64,000 nucleotides of DNA from Balaenoptera acutorostrata (taxonomy: Eukaryota; Chordata; Mammalia; Artiodactyla; Balaenopteridae), in assembly GCF_949987535.1 (NCBI RefSeq), contig NC_080081.1:68841603-68905602 (forward strand). The letters are read 5' to 3'. The notes beneath the pieces were generated by a model. The model worked only from the letters and a program-made list of their open reading frames with translations. It was not told where the DNA came from and did not search any database. This document shows positions 31,481-44,412 of this stretch, in pieces; the stretch's first letter is position 1; each line of letters opens with the position of its first letter. The position numbers were made by a program, and so were the translations under genes.

Positions 31481-32642
31481 CATGCTAATCACATGTATGT
31501 TGAGAGCGGATGTCAGGAGATGAAGCAGGGGGAGCACATCCTCCCAAATCTCCACAGGTCACAGGAGAGGATCATTGCTGCCCCACTGGGTGACGGAGAA
31601 AGGTTTTGCTGAGGAGGTGAGTTTCAGAAACTGCTTTGGTAAGTTAGATGATTAGGTAAAAACACTCCATACCCAGAGTATAGCTGTGGGGAAATTCAAA
31701 GGTGGGAAAGGACCCAGGGAGTTTTCAGGAATAACTGAAAAGAGTGAAAACTGTGAAAATGAGGTCTGTTTCACTCACTTTCTTTTGTCTATATGGCAGT
31801 AAAAACTTGTATGAAGGGAGTTGCTTTCTCACGTTTATTAAATTTTCATGTTTGTAAAATTACAGGGGTTGTTAAAAGCAGAAAGCCACTTTTGCAATAT
31901 AACAAACTACAGAAAATATGTCATTTCTCTGAATACTTGGCATTGACCTATCATCACAGAATTCCTCAGACCAAACCTAAGCCTCCCACGCTTTTCTTTC
32001 TGACTTTATAGCCTGCTGTTTTTTGCCCCTTTCCCTTTGCCTGTCTCCCTATTACACTGAATGAGGAAGCAGGAAGCCCAGGAATCACCTTGGTTAATCA
32101 GGTATCAAGAGCTGCTTTCATCACCATGGAAACATGACACCCCTATGGAAGACAGAGAAACCCCTTATCTCTCTATTTTTCCAGGTGGATTTTACATCCC
32201 AGAATAATATCCTTTCTGCAAACAAGAAAACAGGAAGATGCAAACACACGCACAAAATTACATTACGTAGTATGCTGGATGCTGCTGAATTTTACTCATC
32301 TGACCCTAGAAAAAAGTATTTTTCATTTTTGCTCAAAGCAAACATTTCTAGAAGTCAGATTGTAAACTAGGTGGGCTTGAGTACGGCTGGGAAATAGGCT
32401 TCTAAAGTGCACAAACTTCTTCTGAAACGGAGTCTGCTAAACCGTCTTTGCAGACAGATATCCCTTTCCACTTCTTTCCCCCAGATCGGCTATGTGAGGG
32501 TGTTGGGAGTGGTGTATTTTCTAAAACACTGAATTCCTCCTCCTGTATCCTGTCTCAGGCTATTTTCTTGTGTTCTTCAAAATAATAGCCAAATTTTAAA
32601 GAGTTCTGTGACGTAGGACTTACAAGACTCCACGCCATTTTT

Positions 32643-33000
32643 TAAAAAAATTTATTTATTTATTCATTTATTTAATTTTTGGTTGCACTGGGTCTTTGCT
32701 GCTGCACGCGGGCTCTCTCTAGTTGCAGTGAGCGGGGGCTACTCTTTGTTGTGGGGCGCAGGCTTCTCATTGCGGTGGCCTCTCGCGCTGCGGAGCACGG
32801 GCTCCAGGCGCGCGGGCTTCAGCAGTTGCGGCACATGGGCTCAGTAGTTGTGGCTCGTGGGCTCTAGAGCGCAGGTTCAGTAGTTGTGGCTCACGGGCTT
32901 AGTTGCTCCGCAGCATGTGGGATCTTCCCGGACCAGGGCTCGAACCCGTGTCCCCTGCATTGGCAGGCGGATTCTCAACCACTGCGCCACCAGGGAAGCC
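32643..33000 (-). mobile_element. CHR-type SINE, reverse
   Basis: Longer body form with an (ATTT)n tail first and head end gccaccagggaagcc. It has a perfect 15-bp duplication ctccacgccattttt at 32628-32642 and 33001-33015. Confidence 0.93.
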
Positions 33001-34644
33001 CTCCACGCCATTTTTAAACCCCCGATAACAGGTGTCAACTTTGCAAACACTGTGAAAACTCCTTCCAGGTTATTTTCCCCATAGACCTAAAGTGGATCTC
33101 AGTGTTGAAACTATTGGGAAGTAGAAAATCTCTCTCATGCTTATGTGTATGTTAGGATAGGTGCACAGAAACAAGAGTAAACTCGTTTTTTTCCCCTACC
33201 GCCTTGGACTAATACTAGTTCTCTCATGTTGTGGTATTCTAATACCCCTGAATCTGTTGTTTTTAAATCATTCAGTTAAGAGTGTGGAGAAACCCATCAG
33301 ATTCACTTCCCTGTGGGATTACTTGTTTTCTTTAGTATTTTTAAATTTTATTCACTATCATAAAAAAGAAGGCCATGGTGGTTGAAGCATTGATTTTTGT
33401 CTCCTACTGGAGCACTATTACTGAACTACCCTTTATGACATGTAACTAGTAAAATAATGATTTAAAATATCTTGCTAAGGGAGACACTCCAGACTCCTTT
33501 TTTTTCCAGTGTAACAAGAAGTTAAACTCTTCAACTGGGTTAGTGAGTCAGGACCTGGACAAAAATGCCTCTGAGCCTTTGATAGAGTTAAGGGAAAGGG
33601 AAAGAGGTGAGATGTCAATTAAGTAATCTGTTTTCTTTAGAAGCAAAAAACAGAGTTTTGAAAAACTTGAATATGAACGTATTGTCTTGGCATAAAAAGA
33701 CTTTAAAGGGTTAATCCTAATCTTAGGCAACCGAGAAACTACTGCAGGATTTACTCTGAGCTCCAGATACTCCCCTGCTTTCTCCAGATATGTGAGAAGA
33801 ATTGTATATGGGGAGGGGAATTCCTTTCTTGACCATCAGTGCCCTCACCCTGTGAAGCAAGAGCTGAGTTTCAATATAAATGTTATTGCTGGCCAGGTCC
33901 TTTTTAAAAACCTAGCCACAGAATCTGACTGGCAGAGAATGTGTTTATTCTTAGTCTCGCTATCAATTCTCCCTAAAATGGAAAACGTACAACAAAGGAT
34001 GCAGTAAAATGCTGCTCAGGGGCGGGATCGTGTCAGCCCAAGAGGCAGTTCCAGGGAGATCATGTGAAGGGATTTGCACTTACACCCTTGGCCCTGGTCC
34101 AGCCAAGGCTGGGAAAAGACTCCCACTTCTCCAGCCCAGCAGCCAATGATGTAAATTAACTCTACAGGGAGCCACAGCCTCTGGACTGGTTTCGGGGAGG
34201 TGAATGGGAGGGTGATTGCATAAATGGTTTGCTTATTGCACAATACTTTGCAAAAAGGAGATGCTTAACTGCCTTAGAGAAGTTGGGTTAAAATGTTAAC
34301 TCTCAGCTACTAGGATTGGCTTTGTGTCATTTGGGTGTTTCCGTCAAATGCTAATGAAAGTTCAAGAATACTAATCAGATCCCATTGGCCAGGCCAAGCC
34401 AGGCACGGCAGGCTTCCAGCTGAAAATTATTTTTCACTGTCTACACATGGATATTCTGCTCCCACTTAGACAAAGGCAAGGCAGAGCCCTGGGTGATTGC
34501 GATCTTCCCGTGGCCCGTCCAGGCCTCCTGCAACACGGCCCTAACGCTGCTCGCTCTCTGCCATCTCCCTGGCCCTTACCTCCTCTTCCTCCATGCCTGA
34601 TTCTCCGGGCACTGAGGACCTTACACAGGGGCCCTTAAGCCACC

Positions 34645-34850
34645 CAGAGAGGCAGCCCGGTGTCTTGGAAAGAGCATGAGGTTAGTCCGAATGGTGCGGT
34701 CCTAGCTCAGTTCCGCCTCTTACTAGCTGCACATGTTTACGTAAATTATTTACCTCCTTACACCTGTTTCCTCTTCCCTAAAATGGAGGTAACAATATTC
34801 CTGTACTTAACTGAGCTTCTGAGGATTGAAGATAATGTTTACGAGGTTCC
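34645..34850 (+). mobile_element. MIR
   Basis: 'cttggaaagagcatgaggtt', 'cttactagctgcacatg', 'cctgtttcctcttccctaaa' and 'atggaggtaacaatattcct' follow the MIR order from head to tail. Confidence 0.75.
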
Positions 34851-35679
34851 TGGCCCACTGAAGAGCTCCCCAAAGGTAGCTGCTATTATCTTGCCGCTGC
34901 CCCTTGCTGTAGCCTCCGTTCACCAGGCTGCCACGCACAGGAGGAGAGAGAATCTCCGTTCTCCTTGTCATCTCATGGCACTCCTCCCAGCTGTGGACGA
35001 TCCTAAACAGTGAGGGTGCTGGGCTTCCGGCGAGCTGCTGGGATTCTGTAGCCCCTGACGGTGACACATGAAGTCCTGGCACTCCACCCGGCAGGGCAGA
35101 ACACTTACCTTGAGCATCCTCTTCCCAGTGGCCTCAGGCGAAGCATTTTTGGAGCAGGGAGGGAACAAGAGTTTGTGTGGCTTCTCCACATGCTGCCAGG
35201 GTCGCTAAGGAGCCTACTCCCCGGGTTGGTGATTTCCAGACCCGGGTTTCCCTTCTGCCACCACACCCCAGCCTGAGGGGCTCATCTGTGTGAGAGGCAG
35301 CAGTCGATTTGAACCCTGCACCAATGCTTCTGGGCTTTACTCGGGGCTCTTGAGAAATAAAATCAGTTTCTCTGACCCTCATTTTTCTCATCTAAGGAGC
35401 TAATACCTAACTAGCAAATTTGTTCTGAGGATTCAAGAAAATGCACACGACCTGTCATTAAGGGATAGCACCTTTCCTATGGTAGGAGTAAATAAAATAC
35501 ATTGCTCATCATCCTTGCTTATTCTTTGTGCACAAGCTTTACTCTGTCCCTTCGTTGCTGAAAGCAGGCAGCGTCCCACTGTTCATCTTTCCCCCCTAAC
35601 TTTTGCTTTCCCGACTCTTCCACAGACACCACCAGCAAACATTAATCATTGGTATCTTTTGAATCTTTTGAAAGATACT

Positions 35680-35960
35680 TTAATTTGAAATATAAAAGTA
35701 ATATGGGCTTATAAAATTTAAACAAAACTGTATAAAATAGAGTAAAAATCTCTCTCCTTTCCCTTGAAATCCTGCTGTTTTGTGGTAACCACTCTTAACA
35801 AATTGAGTGAGTTTCCTTCTAGATTTATGCATATAAGAACATAAGCTATGCACATGGAGAGACATTTAGATTTCTTACAAGATGGGAATCATATTCTCTT
35901 GTTCTGCACTCATTTCCCCCCCGGCCCTTAACTCATTTGTGGATATTTTCTATATCTGGA
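35680..35960 (-). mobile_element. Possible very old L1 fragment
   Basis: 'tataaaagtaatatgggctt', 'gtggtaaccactcttaac' and 'tttccttctagatttatgc' resemble the same ancient reverse L1 3' ends seen at 23690-24200. Confidence 0.35.
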
Positions 35961-35978
35961 TGTCAAGACTTTCATCCT

Positions 35979-38262
35979 TTTTTATTTTTTTTTATTTTTT
36001 AATTTTTTTTTAACATCTTTATTGGAGTATAATTGCTTTACAATGGTGTGTTAGTTTCTGCTTTACAACAAAGTGAATCAGTTATACATATACATATATC
36101 CCCATATCCCCTCCCTCTTGCATTCCCCTCCCTACTACCCTCCCTATCCCACCCCTCTAGGTGGTCACAAAGCACCCAGCTGATCTCCCTGTGCTATGCG
36201 GCTGCTTCCCACTAGCTATCTATTTTACATTTGGTAGTGTATTTAAGTCCATGCCACTCTCTCACTTCATCCCAGCTTACCCTTCCCCCTCCCTGTGTCC
36301 TCAAGTCCATCCTCTAGTAGGTCTGCGTCTTTATTCCCATCTTGTCCCTAGGTTCTTCAGAACCTTTTTTTTTTTTGAGATTCCATATATATGTGTTAGC
36401 ATACGGTATTTGTTTTTCTCTTTCTGACTTACTTCACTCTGTATGACAGACTGTAGGTCCATCCACCTCACTACAAATAACTCAGTTTCATTCCTTTTTA
36501 TGGCTGAGTAATATTCCATTGTATATATGTGCCACATCTTCTTTATCCATTCATCTGTTGATGGACACTTAGGTTGCTTCCACGTCCTGGCTATTGTAAA
36601 TAGAGCTGCAATGAACATTGTGGTACATGACTCTTTGAATTATGGTTTTCTCAGGGTATATGCCCAGTAGTGGGATTGCTGGGTCGTATGGTAGTTCTAT
36701 TTTTAGTATTTTAAGGAACCTCCATACTGTTCTCCATAGTGGCTGTATCAATTTACATTCCCACCAACAGTGCAAGAGGGTTCCCTTTTCTCCACACCCT
36801 CTCCAGCATTTATTGTTTGTAGATTTTTTGATGATGGCCATTCTGACCAGTGTGAGATGATATCTCATTGTAGTTTTGATTTGCATTTCTCTAATGATTA
36901 ATGATGTTGAACATCCTTTCATGTGTTTGTTGGCTATCTGTATATCTTCTTTGGAGAAATGTCTATTTAGGTCTTCTGCCCATTTTTGGATTGGGTTGTT
37001 TGGTTTTTTTTGATATTGAGCTGCATGAGCTGCTTGTATATTTTGGAGATTAATCCTTTGTCAGTTGCTTCATTTGCAAATATTTTCTCCCATCTGAGCG
37101 TTGTCTTTTGGTCTTGTTTATGGTTTCCTTTGCTGTGCAAAAGCTTTTAAGTTTCATTAGGTCCCATTTGTTTATTTTTGTTTTTATTTCCAATTGTCTA
37201 GGAGGTGGGTCAAAAAGGATCTTGCTGTGATTTATGTCATAGAGTGTTCTGCCTATGTTTTCCTCTAAGAATTTGATAGTATCTGGCCTTACATTTAGGT
37301 CTTTAATCTATTTTGAGTTTATTTTTGTGTATGGTGTTAGGGAGTGTTCTAATTTCATTCTTTTACATGTAGCTGTCCAGTTTTCCCAGCACCACTTATT
37401 GAAGAGGCTGTCTTTTCTCCATTGTATATTCTTGCCTCCTTTATCAAAGATAAGGTGACCATATGTGCGTGGGTTTATCTGTGGGCTTTCTATCCTGTTC
37501 CATTTATCTATATTTCTGTTTTTGTGCCAGTACCATACTGTCTTGATTACTGTAGCTTTGTAGTATAGTCTGAAGTCAGGGAGCCTGATTCCTCCAGCTC
37601 CATTTTTCTTTCTCAAGATTGCTTTGGCTATTCGGGGTCTTTTGTTTTTCCATACAAATTGTGAAACTTCTTGTTCCAGTTCTGTGAAAAATGCCAGTGG
37701 TAGTTTGGTAAGGATTGCATTCAATCTGTAGATTGCTTTGGGTAGTATAGTCATTTTCACAATGTTGATTCTTCCAATCCAAGAACATGGTATATCTCTC
37801 CATCTATTTGTATCATCTTTAATTTCTTTGATCAGTGTCTTATAATTTTCTGCATACAGGTATTTTGTCTCCTTAGGTAGGTTTATTCCTAGGTATTTTA
37901 TTCTTTTTGTTGCAATGGTAAACGGGAGTGTTTCCTTAATTTCACTTTCAGATTTTTCATCATTAGTGTATAGGAATGCAAGAGATTTCTGTGCATTAAT
38001 TTTGTATCCTGCTACTTTACCAAATTCATTGATTAGCTCTAGTAGTTTTCTGGTAGCATCTTTAGGATTCTCTATGTATAGTATCGTGTCATCTGCAAAC
38101 AGTGACAGCTTTACTTCTTCTTTTCCAATTTGGATTCCTTTTATTTCTTTTTCTTCTCTGATCACTGTGGCTAAAACTTCCAAAACTATGTTGAGTAATA
38201 GTGATGAGAGTGGGCAAACTTGTCTTGTTCCTGATCTTGGTGGAAATGGTTTCAGTTTTTCT
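35979..38262 (-). mobile_element. 5'-truncated cetartiodactyl L1, reverse
   Basis: Poly(T) (about 35979-36011), then the reverse 3' UTR ('aacatctttattggagtata'), then the C-terminal half of ORF2 reading leftward from about 38262. ORF1, the endonuclease and the N-terminal RT are missing by truncation. Possible diverged target copies are ttcatcctttttt (35971 on) and ttcttcctttttt (38259 on). It is the youngest-looking long L1 here, but it is not autonomous. Confidence 0.92.
37308..38183 (-). pseudogene. L1 ORF2 fragment with RT active-site motif
   Basis: A 291-codon open stretch from the reverse transcriptase onward. It includes the FADD catalytic motif (L1 form of YxDD) about 30 codons in, the thumb-like region with [14 protein letters not shown], and [13 protein letters not shown]. 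The frame then breaks; more ORF2 C-terminal pieces read at 36569-36922 (with [19 protein letters not shown]) and 36331-36618 (with MWHIYTMEYYSAIKRNE). Truncation and frame breaks make it a dead copy. Confidence 0.9.
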
Positions 38263-38454
38263 TCCTTTTTTTTTTTTTTTAATAAGTGATATTGTGTTCT
38301 ATTTTAAGACTACCTCAAAATATGTTTGACTAATTTCCCAATGACAGGGATTTAGGGGTTTTTTTTCTCCGTGTTTAATTTTTTATTTTTACAAACAATA
38401 TTACAGTAAATGTCAATTGTGTCTGCAGAATTATGAAATATATATGCATGATAC

Positions 38455-39420
38455 ATTCAGCCAACAAATATTTATTGAGTACCCTCTATGTAACAGACAC
38501 TGTTCTAGCAAACTCCCTAACTTCAAGTAGCTTAGGTTCTAGGGGTGTGGGGGCGGAAATACGTAAAATAAATAAATATAAAATGCCATGTCAGCTAGCC
38601 ATAAGCTGTGATAAATACCTGAAGGAAGGAAGGAAGCAGGGGCAGGGTAGAGTTAAGATGCTATTTTAGGCAGGGAGGTCAGGGGAGATTCTCTGAGAAG
38701 TTGGCATTTGGAAGAAACTTAACTAAAATAAGAGCAAGCCATTTGGTGACCTGGGAAGAGACTGTTCCAGGTAAAAAGCACAAGGACTGCAAAGGCTCTG
38801 GGTGGGAATGAGCTTGGTGTATGTGAAGAGCACAGGGAGGTCAGTGAGGCTGGCATGGATTGAAGGAGGGGAGGATGGGGAGCAACACGATGTTGGTCCT
38901 CAAAAGCCACTGTTAGGACTTCAGTTTCTTCCCGATGGAAGAGAGAGCAGAGGAGGCACGGGACCTGATGCGGATTTTGAAAGGACCAGTCTGAGTGCTG
39001 CTGGGCAGAGCAGAGACTGGGAACAAGAGCAGAAGATGAGAGAAGATGGAGCGCCAGCAAGAACAGACAGCTCTTATTGGAGTTTTGCTCCACAGGGTGG
39101 GTTGAGGGCTGGAGCAGTTGCCGGGGGGCATATGGAGTTAGAATAGGATGTTTTTAAGACGGGGGAAATTTCTGCATGACTGTATGCTGGTAACAATGAT
39201 CCTGTAAAAGAGGAAAGATTTACACTGCAAAGAGATAACGGGTAATTGCTGGAGCAAATGTTCCTGAGTAGCCAGAGGGTTGTTCAGATGAGAGGGGTGC
39301 AGCCCGTGGTGGGTAACGGGGTAGAGGCAGCGCGTGGGACTCAGGGGCAGGAGTGGTGACAGGTGATGGTGGGAGTTATGGAAGGTTAGAGAAGAGGAGG
39401 GAGTTTGAAATGATTTGCTA
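38455..39420 (-). mobile_element. L2, reverse
   Basis: 'caacaaatatttattgagta', 'aacagacactgttctagc', 'gtcaggggagattctctgag', 'gactgttccaggtaaaaagc', 'aaggactgcaaaggctctgg' and later 'ggaacaagagcagaagatg': a long reverse L2 copy. Its overlapping ORFs on both strands are not genes. Confidence 0.7.
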
Positions 39421-40753
39421 GGAGAGCAGGAGAGGGAATAAACCCTGCATTGTGGGGCTGTTGTGCACATGAGAGCTCGCTTGAAGAACACAGTCATGAA
39501 TCTGAAGTGAGAGCAGTCAGCATGTGTTTGTGTGTTTTTTCTGAACCTGCCTGGAGGCCAGCTTGAGTAGCAGAGATTTAACTGGAGTTTCACTGAGCAC
39601 TTTCAACAGAGAAGTAGGGGCTGGGGAGTCAAGGGAATGAATGTGCAAGAGTCACTATGACAGAGAACCAGAGAACCAGAGAATCTTGGCTGCAAAGGAG
39701 GGCAAGGAGGGCGCTGTAAAGGGGATCTGTGGATCGAGGTCTTGGTCCTGTGTGGTTAAAAAATCATTGGCATCCAAGCACCAGATTGGAGAGGGTGCTG
39801 TTATTGGTGTAATGACGAGAGTGCTTTCTCGTTTGTGGAAAAGTGAAGTGTGATCATGCAAGGTTATAGAGAGAATACATACACCAATAACTACAGCAAG
39901 GCCTCAGTTATCCAGCTTTGTCAGCAATTGAGAATCCCATTCATATGAACCTTCCAGAAAATGAATACGTAAGGCATACATTTTATTTTAATAATTTTGG
40001 TAGGATTTTTTCTAATGGCCAGTTAGCTGAGTAGCTTCAATCATGTTGCTAAGGGAGATTGTACTTGAATAGAATACATGCGCGGAGAGAGACCATGAGA
40101 AAAAGAATGTGTGAGCATTTTAAGGAAGAATTTATCATCAGCCAATATTTTCAAAGATCAGCCATTTCCAGAGAGTTAACAAAGTCTTCCTAAGGTAATA
40201 AATTTCTATTTTAATAACAAATGTAGGAAGGAGACTCAATTATTCGCTAATCTTGTTTATTTCCAGTCAATAGCAATAAGCAGAATTTAATGTCTGAAAG
40301 GGACAGAAACACAGTAAGAGACTCAGGTTAATGTAACCCCAGATTCAGAGTTCAGAGCCGTGGAGTCAGTGCCAAGTACTCCATGTGCCGAGAAGGAGGA
40401 AGGGAAGTCCTTGAATTGATAGCCTGTGACTGGATCCAGATGAGCCTCCTCTAGAGCTAAGTGGTGAGTGCTTTCGAAACTGGGGAGGATAAAGTTGGCA
40501 TTTCAAGTATGTTAAGGGAACACAGATTATCCCAGAAACAATGATGGGACCACTGCTAGCTATTTGGGAGAAAAAACAGCAGTTAAACTGCATTCCTACT
40601 TCAGTCAACAAAATTAATTCCTGATATATTAAAGATTTAGGAATTAAAAAACAAAACCAAAAACTCATTAAAGAACACAGATAAATATTTCTATAAACTT
40701 GAAGTGATGGCTTCTTTTAAAGAGTGATGGTGAGGTCCAGACATATGTGATTA

Positions 40754-40772
40754 AACACACACACACACACAC
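40754..40772 (+). repeat. (AC)n microsatellite
   Basis: A perfect AC run in intergenic DNA. Confidence 0.9.
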
Positions 40773-41116
40773 TGTATTTTCAATTATTGTGACTGGCAAG
40801 TGGCTTGTTTCCTTATATGCAAAGAACTCTTTAAATCAGTAAGGAAAAGACAAATAGCCAGAGAGAAGAATGGGCAAAGGTCACGAACAGCATTTCATAA
40901 AGAAGAAATATAAGGGAAGTGAATATATGGAAAGATGTTTTCAATAATCACTGATAAAACAATGAGCTATTTTTCACCTACTGGATTTGGCAGAGATTAT
41001 AAACGTTAACACAGTGCTGGCAAGGGGCTGGGGGAAAACTCATCTATGTGGAAAGGAGTTTGAATTTGCATGACCTCTTTGGCAATATCCATCAAAATTT
41101 GAAATGTACATACCTT

Positions 41117-41410
41117 TTTTTTTTAAATTTATTTATTTATTCATTTTTGGCTGTGTTGGGTCTTCGTTTCTGTGCGAGGGCTTTCTCTAGTTGTGGCAAG
41201 CGGGGGCCACTCTTCATCGCGGTGCGAGGGCCTCTCACTATCGCGGCCTCTCTTGTTGCGGAGCACAGGCTCCAGATGCATAGGCTCAGTAGTTGTGGCT
41301 CACGGGCCTAGTTGCTCCGTGGCATGTGGGATCTTCCCAGACCAGGGCTTGAACCCGTGTCCCCTGCATTAGCAGGCAGATTCTCAACCACTGCGCCACC
41401 AGGGAAGCCC
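41117..41410 (-). mobile_element. CHR-type SINE, reverse
   Basis: Shorter body form. It has a perfect duplication tgtacatacctt at 41105-41116 and 41411-41422, implying a fairly recent insertion. Confidence 0.93.
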
Positions 41411-41994
41411 TGTACATACCTTTAATTCCACAATTCTATATCTAGGAATTTATTGTAAGTTCAAGACTTTCTCCTCCTCCAGAGGGGCCATATGGGCCAT
41501 AAGAGGGGCACTGTGTTTTCTTCCTCTTACCACAAAAAGCCCCTCCTCTATAAACTGAAACCAACCCTCAAAAGAGGTTATAATTAGAAGTGATTGCCCA
41601 TCTTCCCCTAAAAGGCCACAGAGACTAATAATCCCATCACGCCTTTTAATACAGTCGCTACCAGAAGTCTAAGCTTCTCATGTTACTTTCCCACCATTAT
41701 AGCTCTTTGACATCTCCTATTTGGACCCAGCCACTCCCGAACCCTGAACCCAAGCTCTTCTTATAGAATTCAGCCATTATGAGCAGGATCCTTTGTACCC
41801 TGCTACTTTCCAGACCCACCCTTTACTCCAGTCTGGGGTCTCATCCCCTCTCGACTACTCAAGGAAGTTCCTCTAGCAGTTGCCCCTCTCCCTCTTGAAC
41901 CCTGGATAGTCCTTTACGCAGAAAAGGCCCCATAGCAAAGTAAACATGCTTTAATGTCTCTCATTTAAAAAAAACAAACAAACCAAATAAAAAC

Positions 41995-42115
41995 CTTCTT
42001 TTGACCTGACCTCACTTTCAGTTACTGCTCCATTTCTCTGTTCTCTATTAGAGTAAAGCTTCTTAAAAGAACTGCTCCGTGCTTTCCATCTTTACTTCCT
42101 TACCTCCTACTCTCT
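41995..42115 (+). mobile_element. L2 RT-region fragment
   Basis: 'agttactgctccatttctct' followed by 'aaagcttcttaaaagaactg' and 'cttccttacctcctactctc' matches internal L2 sense sequence, upstream of the usual 3' fossils. Confidence 0.55.
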
Positions 42116-42119
42116 CTCT

Positions 42120-42440
42120 GGCCAGTGTTTTTACTGAAGTATAATTAACCTACTGGGAGGTGCACATGTAGGAGGTATACGCCTCAGTGAATTATCATAA
42201 AGTGGAAAAACTGCACGCCAACCCCCAGGTCAGGAGGTAGAGAGCGCTGTCCACACCCCAGAAGTCTTGCTTCTTTCTCTACTTGCTGCCATTCCCTCCT
42301 CCTCCAACGTATCGACCATTATTGCTTTTAACACATTCTTTTGCCTGTTTTTAAAAAGTGTTTTGGAATAATGCCATATGTATTTCTTTGTTGTGCTTTC
42401 TTTTGCCCACATTATATTTGTGAGATTCACTCAAGCCGTG
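42120..42440 (-). mobile_element. Old L1 3' end, reverse
   Basis: 'tttttactgaagtataatta', 'gaattatcataaagtgg' and 'ggaataatgccatatgtat' are typical of reversed L1M 3' UTRs. Confidence 0.5.
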
Positions 42441-42680
42441 GTGTGGAGCAGAGGTTAGATCACATAGGGCCTAAGAAGTCCAGGTAAGGATTTTTTTTCT
42501 TTTTTTTTTCTGAGTGAAGTGAAGCCCTTGGAAGGTTTTAACAGAGGAGTGACATGACATGATTTTTGCACTAAAAGGTTCACTTGGCTGCTACCCTGGG
42601 AACAGACCGTGGGCTGGAGGGTGAACATGAAACCAGAGAGACTGGTTAGGAAGCTATTGCAACAATCCAATCAACGCTAT
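42430..42680 (-). mobile_element. L2, reverse
   Basis: 'gatcacatagggcctaagaa', 'ggaaggttttaacagaggag', 'gtgacatgacatgattttt' and 'gttaggaagctattgcaaca' match reverse L2 in order, with a T-rich insertion near 42490-42510. Confidence 0.7.
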
Positions 42681-43138
42681 TAAATTTTTCAGCTTTAAAA
42701 ATAAAAGGCATTTTAGGTCAGTCCCTCAGTGGACCTAACTCAAAGCAATAATAAACCGAGTTCAGTGTTGGTACTGCAATAATTAGGCCAGCTACCACAA
42801 TTTAGGCCCAGAAAATAATTAACACCTTCACAACAACAAATAGCCTTTGGAAGCAACTGTAATTTTCAAAATTAAAATAAGGTAATTTATGGCTGAGAAT
42901 AAATAGAAGCGTCAATATTTTGAAACTGTGGGTCTTAAAAGTAATATTTCATCAAACATAGAAAGCAAACTCAAGGCCAGAAAATCAATGTAATTCAGCT
43001 CCAAGGGGGAAGGACAGGATAGTAATGACACATCAAAAGCTGATTGATAGGCAGTATTAAAGCTGTGGATTGCCTGAACATACATAATTGGGGATATAGT
43101 AAAACACTATCCAGCTGTAAGGTTTTGCATATTATTTA

Positions 43139-43220
43139 TAGGGTTGGCCCAAAAGTTCGTTCAGGTTTTCCCATAAAATGTTACGGAAAATCCCGAGCGA
43201 ACTTTTTGGCCAACCCAATA
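43139..43220. mobile_element. Palindromic mariner MITE (BTMAR/MADE-like)
   Basis: An ~80-bp element that is almost wholly an inverted repeat: gggttggcccaaaagttcgt on the left and its near-complement ending ctttttggccaaccc on the right, with TA at the edges. The arms are about 32 nt with a short loop near 43177-43182. This is the cetartiodactyl mariner-derived family. Confidence 0.9.
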
Positions 43221-43497
43221 CATTTATTCTTGCTATTCTTAGTACTTATGGTATCACAAAGATTTGCTTTCTAGGTGACAGATGTTTTTAAATGACTTAG
43301 TTGAAACCAAGGATTACCTCTGATTGGGTTTTCAGCTATAACTGCACATTTTTTCTTGGTCCTGAGAATCCTCAGCTTTTGAAATGGAAGTTTTAACATT
43401 TTTACTTAGATCCAAATATTTGGTTCTGTGTTGGTTTTCACAGCACTCTGGGCAGAAAATGGGGCTGGTCTTGGTCGATTTTAAATCTAGGAACATG

Positions 43498-44335
43498 ACA
43501 AACCCCTATCTTAAACAATGCACCAAAATCTACCCAAAATGCATTAGTGACTTGAACCTAAGACCTGAAACTGTAAAAGTGCTAGAAGAATACTTAGGGG
43601 GTAAGTGCCTCAACAGTGGTCTTTGCAACGAGTGTTTGGATTTGACCCAAAAGCAAAGGCAACAAAAGCAAAAATAAACATGCAGGACTACATCAAACTA
43701 AAAAGCTCTGCACAGCAAAGGAAACCATCAACAAAATGAAAAGGCAACCTATAGAATGGGAGAAAATATTTGAAAACCATATCTGATCAGGGGTAATGTC
43801 CAAAATATACAAGGAACTCATATAACTCAATAGCAAATGAACTAATACCCCAATTAAAAGATGGGCAAAGTATCTGGATAGACCTTTTCCCAAAGAAGAT
43901 ATTACAAATGGCCAACGGGTCCATGAAAAGGTGCTCCACATCACTAATCATCAGGGAAATGCAAACCAAACCACAACGAGATATATACTTACACCTGCTA
44001 GGAGACCTATTATCAAAAGACAGGAACTAACAAATGTTGGCAAGGATGTGGAGAAAAGGGAATCCATGTGCATTGCTGGTGGGAATGGAAACTGGTGCAG
44101 CCGCTATGGAAAACAGTACAGGGGTTCCTCAAAAACGTAAAAATAGAACTACCATATGATCCAGCAATACGACTTCTAGGTATATATCCAAAGGAAATCA
44201 TTATCTGAAAGAGATACCTGTATTCCCATGTTCCTTTCAGCATTATTTACAATGGCCAAGGTATGGAAACAGCCTAAGTGTCAAAGTGTCTGTCAACAGT
44301 GAATGGGTAAAGAAAATGTGAGATATCTATCTCTA
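43498..44335 (+). mobile_element. L1 ORF2 3' end, degenerate
   Basis: 'acctaagacctgaaactgta', 'gctctgcacagcaaaggaaac' in part, 'caaaatatacaaggaactca' and 'catatgatccagcaatacga' follow the L1 ORF2/3' UTR in sense with stops. It overlaps a 97-aa ORF (43384-43677) that is not a gene. Confidence 0.85.
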
Positions 44336-44395
44336 TGTCTAACAACTATGATCTGAACAACCTAGGTATGTTTCCATATCTTGGCTATATCTGTG

Positions 44396-44412
44396 AGATA
44401 TATATATATATA
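44396..44412 (+). repeat. (AT)n microsatellite
   Basis: A TA run just after an L1 fragment. Confidence 0.85.

Larger units (their letters stand above)
27710..35970. other. Intergenic DNA, SOHLH2 to L1
   Basis: No gene supported. It holds an L2 with a nested MIR (29020-30290), an old reverse L1 end (30488-30830), MER5-like sequence (31070-31480), a SINE (32643-33000), a MIR (34645-34850) and possible old L1 (35680-35960). The parts 27710-29020, 31500-32627 and 33016-34640 are unassigned. Confidence 0.6.

Noticed and set aside
37308..38183. 291-aa ORF as a host gene
   Set aside because: It is L1 ORF2 sequence with the RT FADD motif inside a 5'-truncated L1 with poly(A).
38802..39593. Opposed ORFs of 114-151 aa
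   Set aside because: They lie in a reverse L2 fossil, overlap on both strands and show no domain or splice context.
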